A stretch of 64,000 nt of DNA from CAG-964 sp902789345 (lineage in GTDB: Bacteria > Bacillota > Clostridia > Oscillospirales > Acutalibacteraceae). Below the pieces are notes generated by a model. The model was given only the letters and a program-made list of their open reading frames with translations, had not been told where the DNA came from and did not search any database. The stretch lies in NCBI GenBank assembly GCA_052117325.1, contig JBQKJJ010000011.1. One strand, 5' to 3'. Below are positions 42,712 to 52,041 of this stretch, in pieces; position 1 is the first letter of the stretch; every line of letters starts with the position of its first letter. The position numbers were made by a program, and so were the translations under genes.

Positions 42712-43341
42712 TTACTTTTTCTCTTTTTCGTTAGCTTTTTCCGAAAGCTCCGTAATTACATCTACAATATCCTGTGCTGTGCGTACCGCCGCAAGATATT
42801 CAATCTGATTTTTTTCGTTAATAATATACTTATTTATACGCATATTAATTTCGGTAAAGCAAGGGTGATTTACCTTTATAACAACATAAAACCAAAAACC
42901 GTATATGGGGCGTCGGTTCTTCTTCCTTGTGAATTTTGCGGTGATTTTCTGACTGCTTTCTTCGCTGTCAAAATTATTCAGGCACTCCTTTTTCCTTACA
43001 AATTCAGCGTCTGTAATTTGCGATAGCATAAAAATATCCGGGTTATCATTATGAAAGCGTTTTTCGGTTTCAAGCAGCCAATAGCCGTGAGGCTCGTCAA
43101 TTTTTAATTTTTCGTACTCTCCCAGCTCCATAGTTGGGCTGAAATTCTTCAACATTGCGCTGTGCTTGTTTTTATCTCGGTATTTTAAGTGCTTTCTTAT
43201 TTCTTCAGCTGTAATTTCGTCATAATCGTCTAAATGTTCACTGCATTTTTTGGCACAGTCGTTACACAAAAAGCCGTCGTTAAGCTTTATTCTTGTTAAT
43301 ATACTTGCCTTATCGCCACATACAACACAGTTTTTCTTCAT
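42712..43341 (-). CDS. DUF4428 zinc-ribbon protein
   Basis: A 209-residue soluble protein. The N-terminus KKNCVVCGDKASILTRIKLNDGFLCNDCAKKC has two CxxC pairs and matches the DUF4428 zinc-ribbon seen in many Firmicutes proteins. The remainder contains two basic stretches (EFVRKKE, ARFTRKKNRRP-like) and a DUF4428-associated beta region, and ends in a charged ELSEKANEKEKK tail. Function is unknown; a nucleic-acid-binding role would fit its place between nfo and udg, but that is inference. ATG 43341 has AGGAAGTG upstream. Confidence 0.75.
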   Translation of the reverse strand: MKKNCVVCGDKASILTRIKLNDGFLCNDCAKKCSEHLDDYDEITAEEIRKHLKYRDKNKHSAMLKNFSPTMELGEYEKLKIDEPHGYWLLETEKRFHNDNPDIFMLSQITDAEFVRKKECLNNFDSEESSQKITAKFTRKKNRRPIYGFWFYVVIKVNHPCFTEINMRINKYIINEKNQIEYLAAVRTAQDIVDVITELSEKANEKEKK

Positions 43342-43389
43342 AATTATCACTTCCTGTTTATGCCGTACTGCACAGCCGGTACTGCATTA

Positions 43390-44223
43390 TTATTCGTTAT
43401 AAAGCTGTCTTAAAATTTCAATTTCCTTTGCATAGCCCTGCAGGTCGTTTGGGGTTTCAAGCTCAAAAGGCAAGTTTCTTAGCTGTGGGTGATTTATTAC
43501 CCTTGCAAGAGCCTCTAAACCTATATGGCCGTTGCCTATAGTTTCGTGCCTGTCCTTGTGGCTGTTCATTACATTTTTGCTGTCGTTTAGGTGAATAGCA
43601 TACAGCTTGTCCAGTCCTATAATACTGTCAAACTCGTCTACCACCCTGTCAAGGTCGTCTACAATGTTGTAGCCGCCGTCCCATATATGGCAGGTGTCTA
43701 GGCATACGCCCATTTTTTCCTTTAGCTCTACTCTGTCTAAAATATCCTTTAGCTCGTTAAAGCTTCTGCCTATTTCACTGCCCTTGCCCGCCATAGTTTC
43801 GAGCAACACCGTTGTGGTTTGCTGTGGTGTTAAAATACTGTTAAGCATTTCTACAATATAGTCTGTACCAACCTCAACGCCCTGCTTTACATGACTGCCC
43901 GGGTGAAAGTTGTAGTAGTTGTTTGGTACATACTCCATTCGCCTAAGGTCGTCCGCCATAGTAACTTTGGCCAGCTCTCTGATTTTCTCGTCAGCCGAGC
44001 AGGCATTAAGGGTGTACGGTGCGTGAGCAACAATAGGGGCAAAATTTTTGTCGCTTATATATTCTAAAAATTTATTTATATCCTTTTCGTCAATATCCTT
44101 TGCCTTGAAGCCTCTTGGGTTTCTTGTGAAAAACTGAAAAGTGTTTGCATTTATTGAAACAGCCTCTTTTGCCATATTTAAAAAGCCCTTTGAGGCCGAC
44201 AGGTGACATCCTATATTCAGCAT
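43390..44223 (-). CDS. nfo: Endonuclease IV
   Basis: Cleaves DNA at abasic sites, for example those left by uracil-DNA glycosylase two genes downstream. The 277-residue barrel has the metal-site motifs IGCHLSASKG, VAHAPYTLN, NFHPGSH, VLLETMAGKGSEIG, GVCLDTCHIWDGGY, HLNDSKN, DRHETIGNGHIG and a final ELETPND. GGAGGTAT precedes the start. It is first in the nfo-DUF4428-udg unit. Confidence 0.96.
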   Translation of the reverse strand: MLNIGCHLSASKGFLNMAKEAVSINANTFQFFTRNPRGFKAKDIDEKDINKFLEYISDKNFAPIVAHAPYTLNACSADEKIRELAKVTMADDLRRMEYVPNNYYNFHPGSHVKQGVEVGTDYIVEMLNSILTPQQTTTVLLETMAGKGSEIGRSFNELKDILDRVELKEKMGVCLDTCHIWDGGYNIVDDLDRVVDEFDSIIGLDKLYAIHLNDSKNVMNSHKDRHETIGNGHIGLEALARVINHPQLRNLPFELETPNDLQGYAKEIEILRQLYNE

Positions 44224-44355
44224 AATATATACCTCCGTTTGCTACGTGCTTAGTATAACATATTATACAGCCACAAACAATAATTATTACATCTGTGTTA
44301 AAATTTTTAAATTATAAAGTAATTATTTCATCATAGGTTTACATAACTTTTTTGC

Positions 44356-44399
44356 AAAAATACCCTCCTTACCGGTTTGTCCGGTAAAGAGGGTATACA
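44356..44399 (-). terminator. Terminator of metG
   Basis: ATACCCTC and TTACCGG pair with CCGGTAA and GAGGGTAT around a 5-base loop; TTTTTGC follows on the minus strand. It lies about 90 bases after the metG stop. Nothing else is visible in the 265-base gap. Confidence 0.9.
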
Positions 44400-44488
44400 T
44401 CAATCCCAAAAAGGATTTTGAAATTTTTAAATAATCAGTTTTGAATATCAGTTTTGAATTTTAGAATTATTTTCAAATTTGTGATGAG

Positions 44489-46420
44489 TTACCTAACAGT
44501 TGAGCCAACTTCCATATCGTCGGCGAAAATTACCTTTACAGAGTCGTTGCTGTCAGCCGCCAAAATCATACCACAGCTTTCTACACCGCAAAGCTTTGCC
44601 GGTTTTAGGTTAGCCACAAGTATTACATTGTGTCCTATAAGGTCCTCCGGCTTGTAATACTGCGCTATACCGCTGGCAACTGTACGCTTTCCTGCACCAT
44701 CGTCAAGGGTTAGCTTCAGCAGTTTTTTAGCTCTCTTTACAGGCTCGCAAGCCTCTACCTTTGCTACACGAAGCTCTACCTTTGCAAAATCGTCTATAGT
44801 AATTTCAGGCTTTTGCTCAATTTCCTTTTTAGGCTTGTCTGCCTCCTGCGCTTTCTTTGCAGCCTCTGCAATGTCGGCAAGCAGCTTTTCGGAATCCAGT
44901 CTTGAGAACAGCGGCTCGGCTGTACCAACCTTTTCGCCTGCTTTTAGTCCGCCAAACTCCTTAAGGGAATCGTATGAGGTTACCTGTGTGTTTATCTGCT
45001 TAAATATTTTTTCAGCAGTTTCAGGCATAAATGGGGATACAAGTATTGCTATAAACCTAATGCTTTCAAGCAGGTTGTAAAGCACTGTGCCAAGTCTCTC
45101 TTTTTTATCCTCGTCCTTAGCCAAAACCCAAGGTGCGGTTTCGTCTATATATTTATTGCTTCTTCTTGCAAGTGACAAAATAGCCTCTAAAGCGTCACTT
45201 ACTCTGTACTTGCTTAAAAGCTTGTCAACATTTTCAACAGCAGCCAAGGCAGCATCTTTAAGCTGCTCATCTAAAGGCTCCTGTGCAGTAGGCGCCATAA
45301 CCTGTCCGTCAAAATACTTGTTGCTCATAGCAACTGTTCTGTTAACCAAGTTGCCTAAAGTGTTGGCAAGGTCGGAGTTGTATCTTTCAAATACTGTTTC
45401 GTAGGTAATAGAACCGTCTGAAACATATGGCATTTCACTTAACAGATAGTACCTTACGGCGTCAACACCAATAAGCTTTACAAGGTCTTCGGCATAAATA
45501 ACATTGCCCCTTGATTTACTCATTTTGTCAGAGCCGAACAGCAGCCAAGGGTGTGCAAACACCTGCTTTGGCAAAGGCTCGCCAAGTGCCATAAGCATAA
45601 TAGGCCAATAGATAGTGTGGAAGCGCAGAATGTCTTTACCGATAATATGAACATCTGCCGGCCAATACTTTTTGTAGTTGTCACCGCTGCCGTCAGGGCT
45701 GTAGCCAAGGGCAGTAATATAGTTGGAAAGTGCGTCTATCCAAACATAAACAACATGGTCAGGGTCAAAGTCAACTGGAATACCCCACTTAAAGGATGTT
45801 CTTGAAACGCACAAGTCCTGCAAACCCGGCTTAATGAAGTTGTTTACCATTTCGTTTTTACGCTGCTCAGGGAATATAAAATCAGGATTATCCTCAATAT
45901 ATTTTTCAAGCTGCTTCTGGTACTTTGACAGTCTAAGGAAATAGGCTTCTTCCTTTGCCTTCTTTACCTCTCTGCCACAGTCAGGGCATTTGCCGTTAAC
46001 AAGCTGTGACTCTGTCCAAAAGCTTTCGCATGGGGTACAGTACATACCCTCGTAGGAGCCTTTGTAAATGTCGCCCTGCTCATACAGCTTTTTAAATATT
46101 TTTTGTACAGCCTTTTCGTGGTAGTCGTCTGTTGTTCTTATAAAATGGTCATAGGTAGTGTTAAGCAGGTCACAGGTTTCTTTTATTTCGCCTGCTACCT
46201 TGTCTACATATTCCTTTGGAGTAACTCCGCTTTTCTTTGCGTATTCTTCTATTTTCTGACCGTGCTCGTCAGTTCCTGTAAGGAAGAAAACATCATACCC
46301 CTGCATTCGCTTATACCTGGCGATGGCGTCTGTCATAACAATTTCGTAGCTGTTGCCTATATGCGGCTTACGAGAAGTATATGCTATTGCAGTAGTAATG
46401 TAATATTTCTTTTTACACAT
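44489..46420 (-). CDS. metG: Methionyl-tRNA synthetase
   Basis: Attaches methionine to tRNA-Met. The 643 residues contain the HIGH-type motif PHIGNSYE, a zinc knuckle CTPCESFWTESQLVNGKCPDC (near 125-145), KMSKSRGN, the anticodon-binding helical domain and a C-terminal EMAP/Trbp111-like tRNA-binding domain (ITIDDFAKVELRVAKVEACEPV to the end). AGGAGG precedes the start. A short leader from a TATAAT promoter leaves no room for a T-box or S-box. Confidence 0.97.
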   Translation of the reverse strand: MCKKKYYITTAIAYTSRKPHIGNSYEIVMTDAIARYKRMQGYDVFFLTGTDEHGQKIEEYAKKSGVTPKEYVDKVAGEIKETCDLLNTTYDHFIRTTDDYHEKAVQKIFKKLYEQGDIYKGSYEGMYCTPCESFWTESQLVNGKCPDCGREVKKAKEEAYFLRLSKYQKQLEKYIEDNPDFIFPEQRKNEMVNNFIKPGLQDLCVSRTSFKWGIPVDFDPDHVVYVWIDALSNYITALGYSPDGSGDNYKKYWPADVHIIGKDILRFHTIYWPIMLMALGEPLPKQVFAHPWLLFGSDKMSKSRGNVIYAEDLVKLIGVDAVRYYLLSEMPYVSDGSITYETVFERYNSDLANTLGNLVNRTVAMSNKYFDGQVMAPTAQEPLDEQLKDAALAAVENVDKLLSKYRVSDALEAILSLARRSNKYIDETAPWVLAKDEDKKERLGTVLYNLLESIRFIAILVSPFMPETAEKIFKQINTQVTSYDSLKEFGGLKAGEKVGTAEPLFSRLDSEKLLADIAEAAKKAQEADKPKKEIEQKPEITIDDFAKVELRVAKVEACEPVKRAKKLLKLTLDDGAGKRTVASGIAQYYKPEDLIGHNVILVANLKPAKLCGVESCGMILAADSNDSVKVIFADDMEVGSTVR

Positions 46421-46468
46421 TCTGTTTACCTCCTAGCTTTTGTTAAATAATGTGTCTGTGTAGTAGAT

Positions 46469-46497
46469 ATTATATCATTACATATGCTTTTAAACAA
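46469..46497 (-). promoter_or_regulatory. Promoter of metG
   Basis: On the minus strand TTGTTT (46492-46497) and TATAAT (46469-46474) are spaced by 17 bases. Confidence 0.65.
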
Positions 46498-46598
46498 GAG
46501 TGTTTACCTATTTTTTCATATAGCCTTTACATACACAGCCTGCAATGTAAAAAACACAACAAAATAAGCTAAAATTCTAAATTATTCTTTACAGGCAC

Positions 46599-46627
46599 TT
46601 GAATAAACAAAAAAAAATGCTTATAAT
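46599..46627 (+). promoter_or_regulatory. Promoter of the IscU-like/GGGtGRT operon
   Basis: TTGAAT (46599-46604) and TATAAT (46622-46627) are 17 bases apart, with an A-rich spacer. GAAAGGAG precedes the first start codon. Confidence 0.75.
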
Positions 46628-46688
46628 GATAGGGTAAAAAAAGAAGCACTTTTTACAAAAAACAAATAAAACGAAAGGAGTAGCACAC

Positions 46689-47381
46689 ATGATTTATTCT
46701 AAAGAAGTTGAAAATATGTGCACTGTAGCAAAGGGCCCTAAGCACGGTCCTGCACCTATTCCTGAAGAGGGTAAATGGGTAAAATCTTATGAAATTAAAG
46801 ACATATCCGGCCTATCACACGGTATTGGCTGGTGTGCGCCACAGCAGGGTGCCTGCAAGCTTACACTTAATGTAAAAGAGGGTATAGTTGAAGAGGCTCT
46901 TGTTGAAACTATAGGTTGCTCAGGTATGACACACTCAGCTGCTATGGCTGCTGAAATTTTGCCTGGCAAAACTCTTTTGGAGTGCCTAAACACAGACTTA
47001 GTATGTGACGCTATTAATACAGCTATGAAAAACATTTTTGAGCAACTTGTTTACGGCAGAAGCCAAACAGCTTTCTCTGAGGGTGGTCTTCCTATCGGTG
47101 CCGGCCTTGAGGATCTTGGTAAGGGACTTCGTTCACAGGTTGGTACAATGTTCAGTACAAAGGCAAAGGGCGTTCGTTATATGGAGATGGCTGAGGGTTA
47201 TGTTCTAAAGACAGCTCTTGACGAAAACGACGAGGTTATCGGCTACCAGTTTGTTAAGCTGGGTAAAATGCTTGAGGACATTCGCCACGGTGTTAGCCCT
47301 AATGAAGCATACAAAAACAACATCGGTCAATATGGTCGTTTCGACGGTGCGGCTAAGTACATTGACCCTCGTGAAGAATAA
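46689..47381 (+). CDS. IscU/NifU-like scaffold-type protein
   Basis: A 230-residue protein annotated in Clostridia as an iron-sulfur assembly scaffold-like protein. LTLNVKEGIVEEALVETIGCSGMTHSAAMAAEILPGKTL resembles the IscU/NifU_N segment with one of its cluster-binding Cys. GWCAPQQGAC and an N-terminal MCTVAKG add further Cys. It lacks the full classical Cys set, so true scaffold activity is uncertain. It is followed after 21 bases by the GGGtGRT gene, a conserved pairing. Codons favour T-ending forms (GGT, GTT, GCT, CGT) more than neighbouring genes, suggesting high expression. Confidence 0.82.
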   Translation: MIYSKEVENMCTVAKGPKHGPAPIPEEGKWVKSYEIKDISGLSHGIGWCAPQQGACKLTLNVKEGIVEEALVETIGCSGMTHSAAMAAEILPGKTLLECLNTDLVCDAINTAMKNIFEQLVYGRSQTAFSEGGLPIGAGLEDLGKGLRSQVGTMFSTKAKGVRYMEMAEGYVLKTALDENDEVIGYQFVKLGKMLEDIRHGVSPNEAYKNNIGQYGRFDGAAKYIDPREE

Positions 47382-47402
47382 TTGGTAAGGAGGAACTTAA
47401 TC

Positions 47403-48407
47403 ATGGCAGTTACATTTGAAAGTATGGACAGAAGAATGCCTAAAATTGAGAAATGCCTTGCTGAATATGGTATTGCAAATCTTGAAGAAGCAAGACAGCT
47501 ATGTCTTGACAAAGGCTTCGACCCTTATGAAATCGTAAAGAGCGTTCAGCCAATCGCTTTTGAAAACGCAGGCTGGGCTTACACACTTGGCTGTGCTGTA
47601 GCAATTAAGAAGAATGTTACAACAGCGGCAGATGCAGCAGAGGCTATCGGTATTGGTCTTGAGGCATTCTGTATTCCTGGTTCTGTTGCAGAGCAGAGAA
47701 AGGTTGGCTTGGGCCACGGTAACCTAGGCGCTATGCTGCTTAGAGATGAAACAAAGTGCTTTGCTTTCTTGGCAGGTCACGAAAGCTTTGCAGCTGCTGA
47801 GGGTGCTATCGGTATTGCAAGAAACGCTAACAAGGCAAGAAAGGAACCTTTGCAGGTTATTCTAAACGGTCTTGGTAAAGACGCAGCTTACATTATTTCA
47901 AGAATCAACGGCTTTACATATGTTCAAACACAGTTTGACTATTTCACAGGCGAGCTTAACATTGTTAAGGAAACAGCTTACTCAGACGGTGAAAGAGCTA
48001 ATGTTCGTTGCTACGGTGCTGACGATGTTCGTGAAGGCGTAGCAATTATGCAAAAGGAAAATGTAGGCGTATCTATTACAGGTAACTCAACAAACCCAAC
48101 TCGTTTCCAGCACTTGGTTGCAGGTACATACAAGAAGTGGGCTATTGAGAACGGCGTTAAGTACTTCTCAGTTGCAAGCGGCGGCGGTACAGGCCGTACA
48201 CTTCACCCTGATAACATGGGTGCAGGTCCTGCTTCATACGGTTTGACAGACTCTATGGGCCGTATGCACGGTGACGCTCAGTTTGCAGGTTCTTCTTCTG
48301 TTCCTGCTCACGTTGAGATGATGGGTCTTATCGGTATGGGTAACAACCCTATGGTTGGCGCTACAGTTGCTTGTGCAGTTGCTGTATACGAAGGACTAAA
48401 TAAGTAA
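47403..48407 (+). CDS. GGGtGRT protein
   Basis: A 334-residue protein of the family named for its motif, here SVASGGGTGRTLHPDNMGAGPASYGLTDSMGRMHGDAQFAGSS near 260-300. The biochemical role is not established. It begins VTFESMDRRMPKIEKCLAEYGI and has no membrane span; glycine-rich, nucleotide-binding-like segments recur. ATG 47403 has AAGGAGG nine bases upstream. It pairs with the IscU-like gene upstream and shares its T-ending codon preference, so the two probably work together and are strongly expressed. Confidence 0.85.
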   Translation: MAVTFESMDRRMPKIEKCLAEYGIANLEEARQLCLDKGFDPYEIVKSVQPIAFENAGWAYTLGCAVAIKKNVTTAADAAEAIGIGLEAFCIPGSVAEQRKVGLGHGNLGAMLLRDETKCFAFLAGHESFAAAEGAIGIARNANKARKEPLQVILNGLGKDAAYIISRINGFTYVQTQFDYFTGELNIVKETAYSDGERANVRCYGADDVREGVAIMQKENVGVSITGNSTNPTRFQHLVAGTYKKWAIENGVKYFSVASGGGTGRTLHPDNMGAGPASYGLTDSMGRMHGDAQFAGSSSVPAHVEMMGLIGMGNNPMVGATVACAVAVYEGLNK

Positions 48408-48430
48408 TTTCTTACTTTAGAAATAATTTT

Positions 48431-48459
48431 GGCGGTTTGCTTATGCAAGCCGCCTTTTT
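48431..48459 (+). terminator. Terminator of the IscU-like/GGGtGRT operon
   Basis: GGCGGTTTGC pairs with GCAAGCCGCC (one G-T pair) around TTAT and is followed by T5. The rest of the gap to 48704 carries only a TATAAT at 48634-48639, a probable -10 box for the next gene. Confidence 0.9.
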
Positions 48460-48704
48460 GCAGTTGAAATTAATCCTCTTCTCAGCCTATGTGCAATGTG
48501 TTGTCAAATAAACAGTATTTCCACAGCCTACCTTTAAGCTAGGCATACAATGCAGTACCTACTAAACCGTAAAATGTAAATTTATTTTGACTATTTAAAA
48601 AGCTAGTGCAATTTATGGGCGAATATGGTAAAATATAATGGTATTGGTGTGTCTGCGCACCTTTCCAGAAATGTAAATATGTATATAAAACAGCGAGGTA
48701 TAAA

Positions 48705-51206
48705 ATGACTTACTCCAAAGATGTACACTGCGAAACTCTTGTTCACGGTAATAAAAAATCGAGATATGGTCTTAGGGCGTTTTTACTGGGAATACTATTT
48801 GCCACAGTAATATTTTTACCGTTTATAATTTATGACAATGGATTGTTTTTATATTACGGTGACTTTAATGTACAGCAAATTCCGTTTTATCAGCTTGTAC
48901 ACGACACAATACGCAGTGGAAATATCGGCTGGAGCCACCATACCGACCTGGGTGCAAACATAATAGGCTCATACGCTTTTTATCTTATTGGCAGTCCGTT
49001 CTTTTGGTTGACTATGCCTTTCCCAAGCGAGGCTGTGCCATACCTTATGGGGCCTTTGCTTATACTGAAAACAGGCTGTATGTCCTTTACAGCATACATA
49101 TTTTTAAGAAGATACACCTACAACAAAAGCTATGCCGTACTAGGCGGACTGCTGTACGCCTTTTCCGGCTTTACCTGCTTTAACATATTTTTCAACCATT
49201 TCCACGAAGCTATGATAATCTTCCCGCTGCTTTTGACGGCGGTTGACGAAATGTTTGAAAATAACCGCCGTGGATTGGTAGCGCTGGCGGTATTTGGAAG
49301 CTGCCTTATGAACTACTACTTTTTTGTAGGTCAGGTAGTATTTGTAATTATCTACTGGTTTGTTAAGATCTTTGCAGGGGGCTATAAATTTAAAATTAAA
49401 AACTTTGTATGCCTAATATTCGAGTCTGTAATAGGTCTTTTGGCAACAGCTGTAATAACTATACCGGCTATACTGTGCGTAATGGGCAATTCCCGTGTAG
49501 GCAACACCCTTAGCGGCTGGGACGCTTTGGTTTATGACTGTCCTCAAAGATACCTGAATATTTTTACAGCATACCTGTTCCCTCCGGAGCTGCCGGCTTA
49601 CCCTACCTTTACTCCTGACTCAAACACAAAGTGGGGCTCACTGGCAGGTTGGCTGCCTTTGTTTAGCGTGTCGGGCGTGGTTGCCTTTATGGCAAGCCGC
49701 AAAAAGCACTGGTTAAAAAAGCTGATACCTATACTTGTATTAATGGCATTTGTACCTATTTTAAACAGCTCGTTCCAGCTGTTTAACCAACAGTATTATG
49801 CACGCTGGATGTATATGCTTGTTCTTATGATGTGCCTGGCAACTGTAATAGCACTGGAAAATGCGGAGACTAATTCTGTCAATGAGTCCACAGAAGAGGG
49901 TGAAGCAAACGGATTTAAGGTAAAGTGGGCACCTGCCATAGGGGTCACAGCAGCATTTACTTTACTGCTTACAATAGCCATCGGATTTATGCCGGTTGTA
50001 AAGGAGAGCGTTTCAGGAAAAAAGACAATTAAATTTGGTTTAATGGACGATAGCTTTAGATTTTGGCTGTACTGTGCCATAGCACTGGCATCACTTGTAA
50101 TACTTATAGTGTTAATGGCTATTTTGGCAAAAAAGAAAAAACTTCTACCTGTTGTGTGTATTATAGTGGTAGGAGTTATATCGGTTGGCTACACTGTAAC
50201 CGAAATTGCAATGGGCAAATGTCATGGCTACGATTCAAAAAATTATATGCAGGCCCTTGTAATAAACCACGAGGACGACTTTGACATTCCACAGTGTGAC
50301 ACTACCCGTACAGATTTTTACGAAATGATGGACAACTCTGCTATGTTCTGGAAAATTCCTACCATACAGACCTTTCACAGTATTGTGCCCGGCTCTGTAA
50401 TGGAATTTTATAATGACATAGGTATAAACCGTGATGTTGCATCAAGGCCGGATACAACCGACTACGCCCTGCGTTCTCTTACATCTACAAGGTGGCTTAT
50501 AGACTACACCGGAGATTCCAATTCATTTAGCACCACAGGCGGAGCTACCGCTATGCCGGGTTGGAAATACTATGACAAGCAAAGCGAGTTTGACATATGG
50601 GAAAATGAATACTATATACCAATGGGCTTTAGCTACGACAGCTATGTTTCAAAAAAAGACTATGACAACTGCGCCGACAATGAAAAAACGAGGCTAATGC
50701 TAAAGGCAATGGTGCTTACCGACGAGCAGATGGAAAAGTACAGCTTTGCAAAGCTAAATAAAACGAACTCAAGCAGCTTTACATATACAAAAGACCAGTA
50801 TTACAAAGACTGCGAAAACCGCAAAAAGCAAAGCTGCAGCAGCTTTGAATACAACAACACAGGCTTTACTGCAGAGATTGACCGTACAAACTGCAACGAA
50901 AACACACTGCTGTTTTTCAGCGTACCTTACGAGGAGGGTTGGTCAGCACAGGTAAACGGAAAAGATGTTGACATTGAAAAAGTAAATGTAGGCTTTATGG
51001 CAATAGAAGTACCTGCAAATCAGGTTTGTAAAATAACCTTTACTTACAATACACCGGGCTTAAACTTGGGAATAATTATAAGCATTGCGTCAAGCGTCGT
51101 GTTTATCGTTTATATTGTAATTGTTAAAAATTATAAAAAAATAACATCTAAGTTTAAGGCAGGCAAATCCGTTAAACAGGTTGAACAGACCGATTCAGAG
51201 AATTAA
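48705..51206 (+). CDS. YfhO family polytopic membrane protein
   Basis: An 833-residue membrane protein of the YfhO family, which has a GT-C-like glycosyltransferase architecture. About 12 spans lie between residues 25 and 500 (first span AFLLGILFATVIFLPFIIY), with YYGDFNVQQIPFYQLVHDTIRSG in the first outer loop, including the Asp expected of GT-C folds. A large outer domain (about 510-790) and one final span follow, with a basic tail. YfhO proteins are linked to glycosylation of lipoteichoic acid or other surface polymers; that function is inference here. It is alone in its unit. Confidence 0.87.
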   Translation: MTYSKDVHCETLVHGNKKSRYGLRAFLLGILFATVIFLPFIIYDNGLFLYYGDFNVQQIPFYQLVHDTIRSGNIGWSHHTDLGANIIGSYAFYLIGSPFFWLTMPFPSEAVPYLMGPLLILKTGCMSFTAYIFLRRYTYNKSYAVLGGLLYAFSGFTCFNIFFNHFHEAMIIFPLLLTAVDEMFENNRRGLVALAVFGSCLMNYYFFVGQVVFVIIYWFVKIFAGGYKFKIKNFVCLIFESVIGLLATAVITIPAILCVMGNSRVGNTLSGWDALVYDCPQRYLNIFTAYLFPPELPAYPTFTPDSNTKWGSLAGWLPLFSVSGVVAFMASRKKHWLKKLIPILVLMAFVPILNSSFQLFNQQYYARWMYMLVLMMCLATVIALENAETNSVNESTEEGEANGFKVKWAPAIGVTAAFTLLLTIAIGFMPVVKESVSGKKTIKFGLMDDSFRFWLYCAIALASLVILIVLMAILAKKKKLLPVVCIIVVGVISVGYTVTEIAMGKCHGYDSKNYMQALVINHEDDFDIPQCDTTRTDFYEMMDNSAMFWKIPTIQTFHSIVPGSVMEFYNDIGINRDVASRPDTTDYALRSLTSTRWLIDYTGDSNSFSTTGGATAMPGWKYYDKQSEFDIWENEYYIPMGFSYDSYVSKKDYDNCADNEKTRLMLKAMVLTDEQMEKYSFAKLNKTNSSSFTYTKDQYYKDCENRKKQSCSSFEYNNTGFTAEIDRTNCNENTLLFFSVPYEEGWSAQVNGKDVDIEKVNVGFMAIEVPANQVCKITFTYNTPGLNLGIIISIASSVVFIVYIVIVKNYKKITSKFKAGKSVKQVEQTDSEN

Positions 51207-51314
51207 TAAATCTCTTTTTATTACGGTTAGCAAACAACATATTTATATAAAAGATTTAACAGTAATGAAACTACTAACGAATAAATAAAATCTAATTAGA
51301 AAGAAGTAATTATA

Positions 51315-52040
51315 GTGAACAAAGCTTTAGAAAACAACAATCCACAAACAGAACAAACAACCAAAAACAAACTGGATAAGGCAAAGGTTATTGACCTGTC
51401 AAAAAGGTATTTGCTGTTTACCGTCAGCCTGTTTATTTCGGCTATGGGAGTAGCATTAACTAAAAAAGGCGAGCTGGGGGTATCTCCTATTTCGTCTGTC
51501 GCAAATGTACTTAGCCTTGACATTACAAGCATAACCCTTGGCACATGGCTTATAATATGGAACTGTTTTTTAATTTTAGGTCAAATTCTGCTTTTAAGAA
51601 AGAAATTTCAGCTTATACAGCTTCTGCAAATTCCGCTGTCATTTCTATTCGGTTATTTTACAGACATATGCGTTAATCTGGTTGAGGTTATACCTGTAAG
51701 CTCCTACCCAATGCAGTTGGTTATGGTTGTCGCCGGTACTATAGTGCTGGGCTTAGGAATAGCCCTTTCTGTAATTGCCAATGTAATAATGAATTCCGGT
51801 GAAGCCTTTGTAAAGGCTGTTTCGGACACTATAAACAAAGACTTTGGCTTTATTAAGGTGGCTTTTGACATTGGCTGTGTAGTGTTGGCTGTAGTGCTTT
51901 CACTGTTGTTCTTTAACTTTACCGTAGTAGGCACAAGAGAGGGCACATTAATTGCCGCTGTTTGCACCGGCTTTGTTGTAAAATTCTTCTGCACTATCCT
52001 GAAAAAAATTCCTTTTAAGCTTTTTAACGGAGGTAACTGA
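51315..52040 (+). CDS. YczE/YitT-like membrane protein (DUF6198)
   Basis: A 241-residue protein with five spans of the YczE/YyaS/YitT group. It has RYLLFTVSLFISAMGVALTKKGELGVSPISSVANVLS at the start and VIMNSGEAFVKAVSDTINKDFGFIKVAFDIGCVVLAV in the middle, the family's typical repeats. The substrate is unknown. GTG 51315 is used with a weak GAAAGAAG before it. The next gene starts one base after its stop, with GGAGG inside its end, so the two are coupled. Confidence 0.82.
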   Translation: MNKALENNNPQTEQTTKNKLDKAKVIDLSKRYLLFTVSLFISAMGVALTKKGELGVSPISSVANVLSLDITSITLGTWLIIWNCFLILGQILLLRKKFQLIQLLQIPLSFLFGYFTDICVNLVEVIPVSSYPMQLVMVVAGTIVLGLGIALSVIANVIMNSGEAFVKAVSDTINKDFGFIKVAFDIGCVVLAVVLSLLFFNFTVVGTREGTLIAAVCTGFVVKFFCTILKKIPFKLFNGGN

Positions 52041-52041
52041 T

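Noticed and set aside
46421..46688. T-box or S-box riboswitch before metG
   Set aside because: The TATAAT at 46469-46474 leaves a leader of only about 40 bases, with no specifier loop, T-box or SAM-box sequence.
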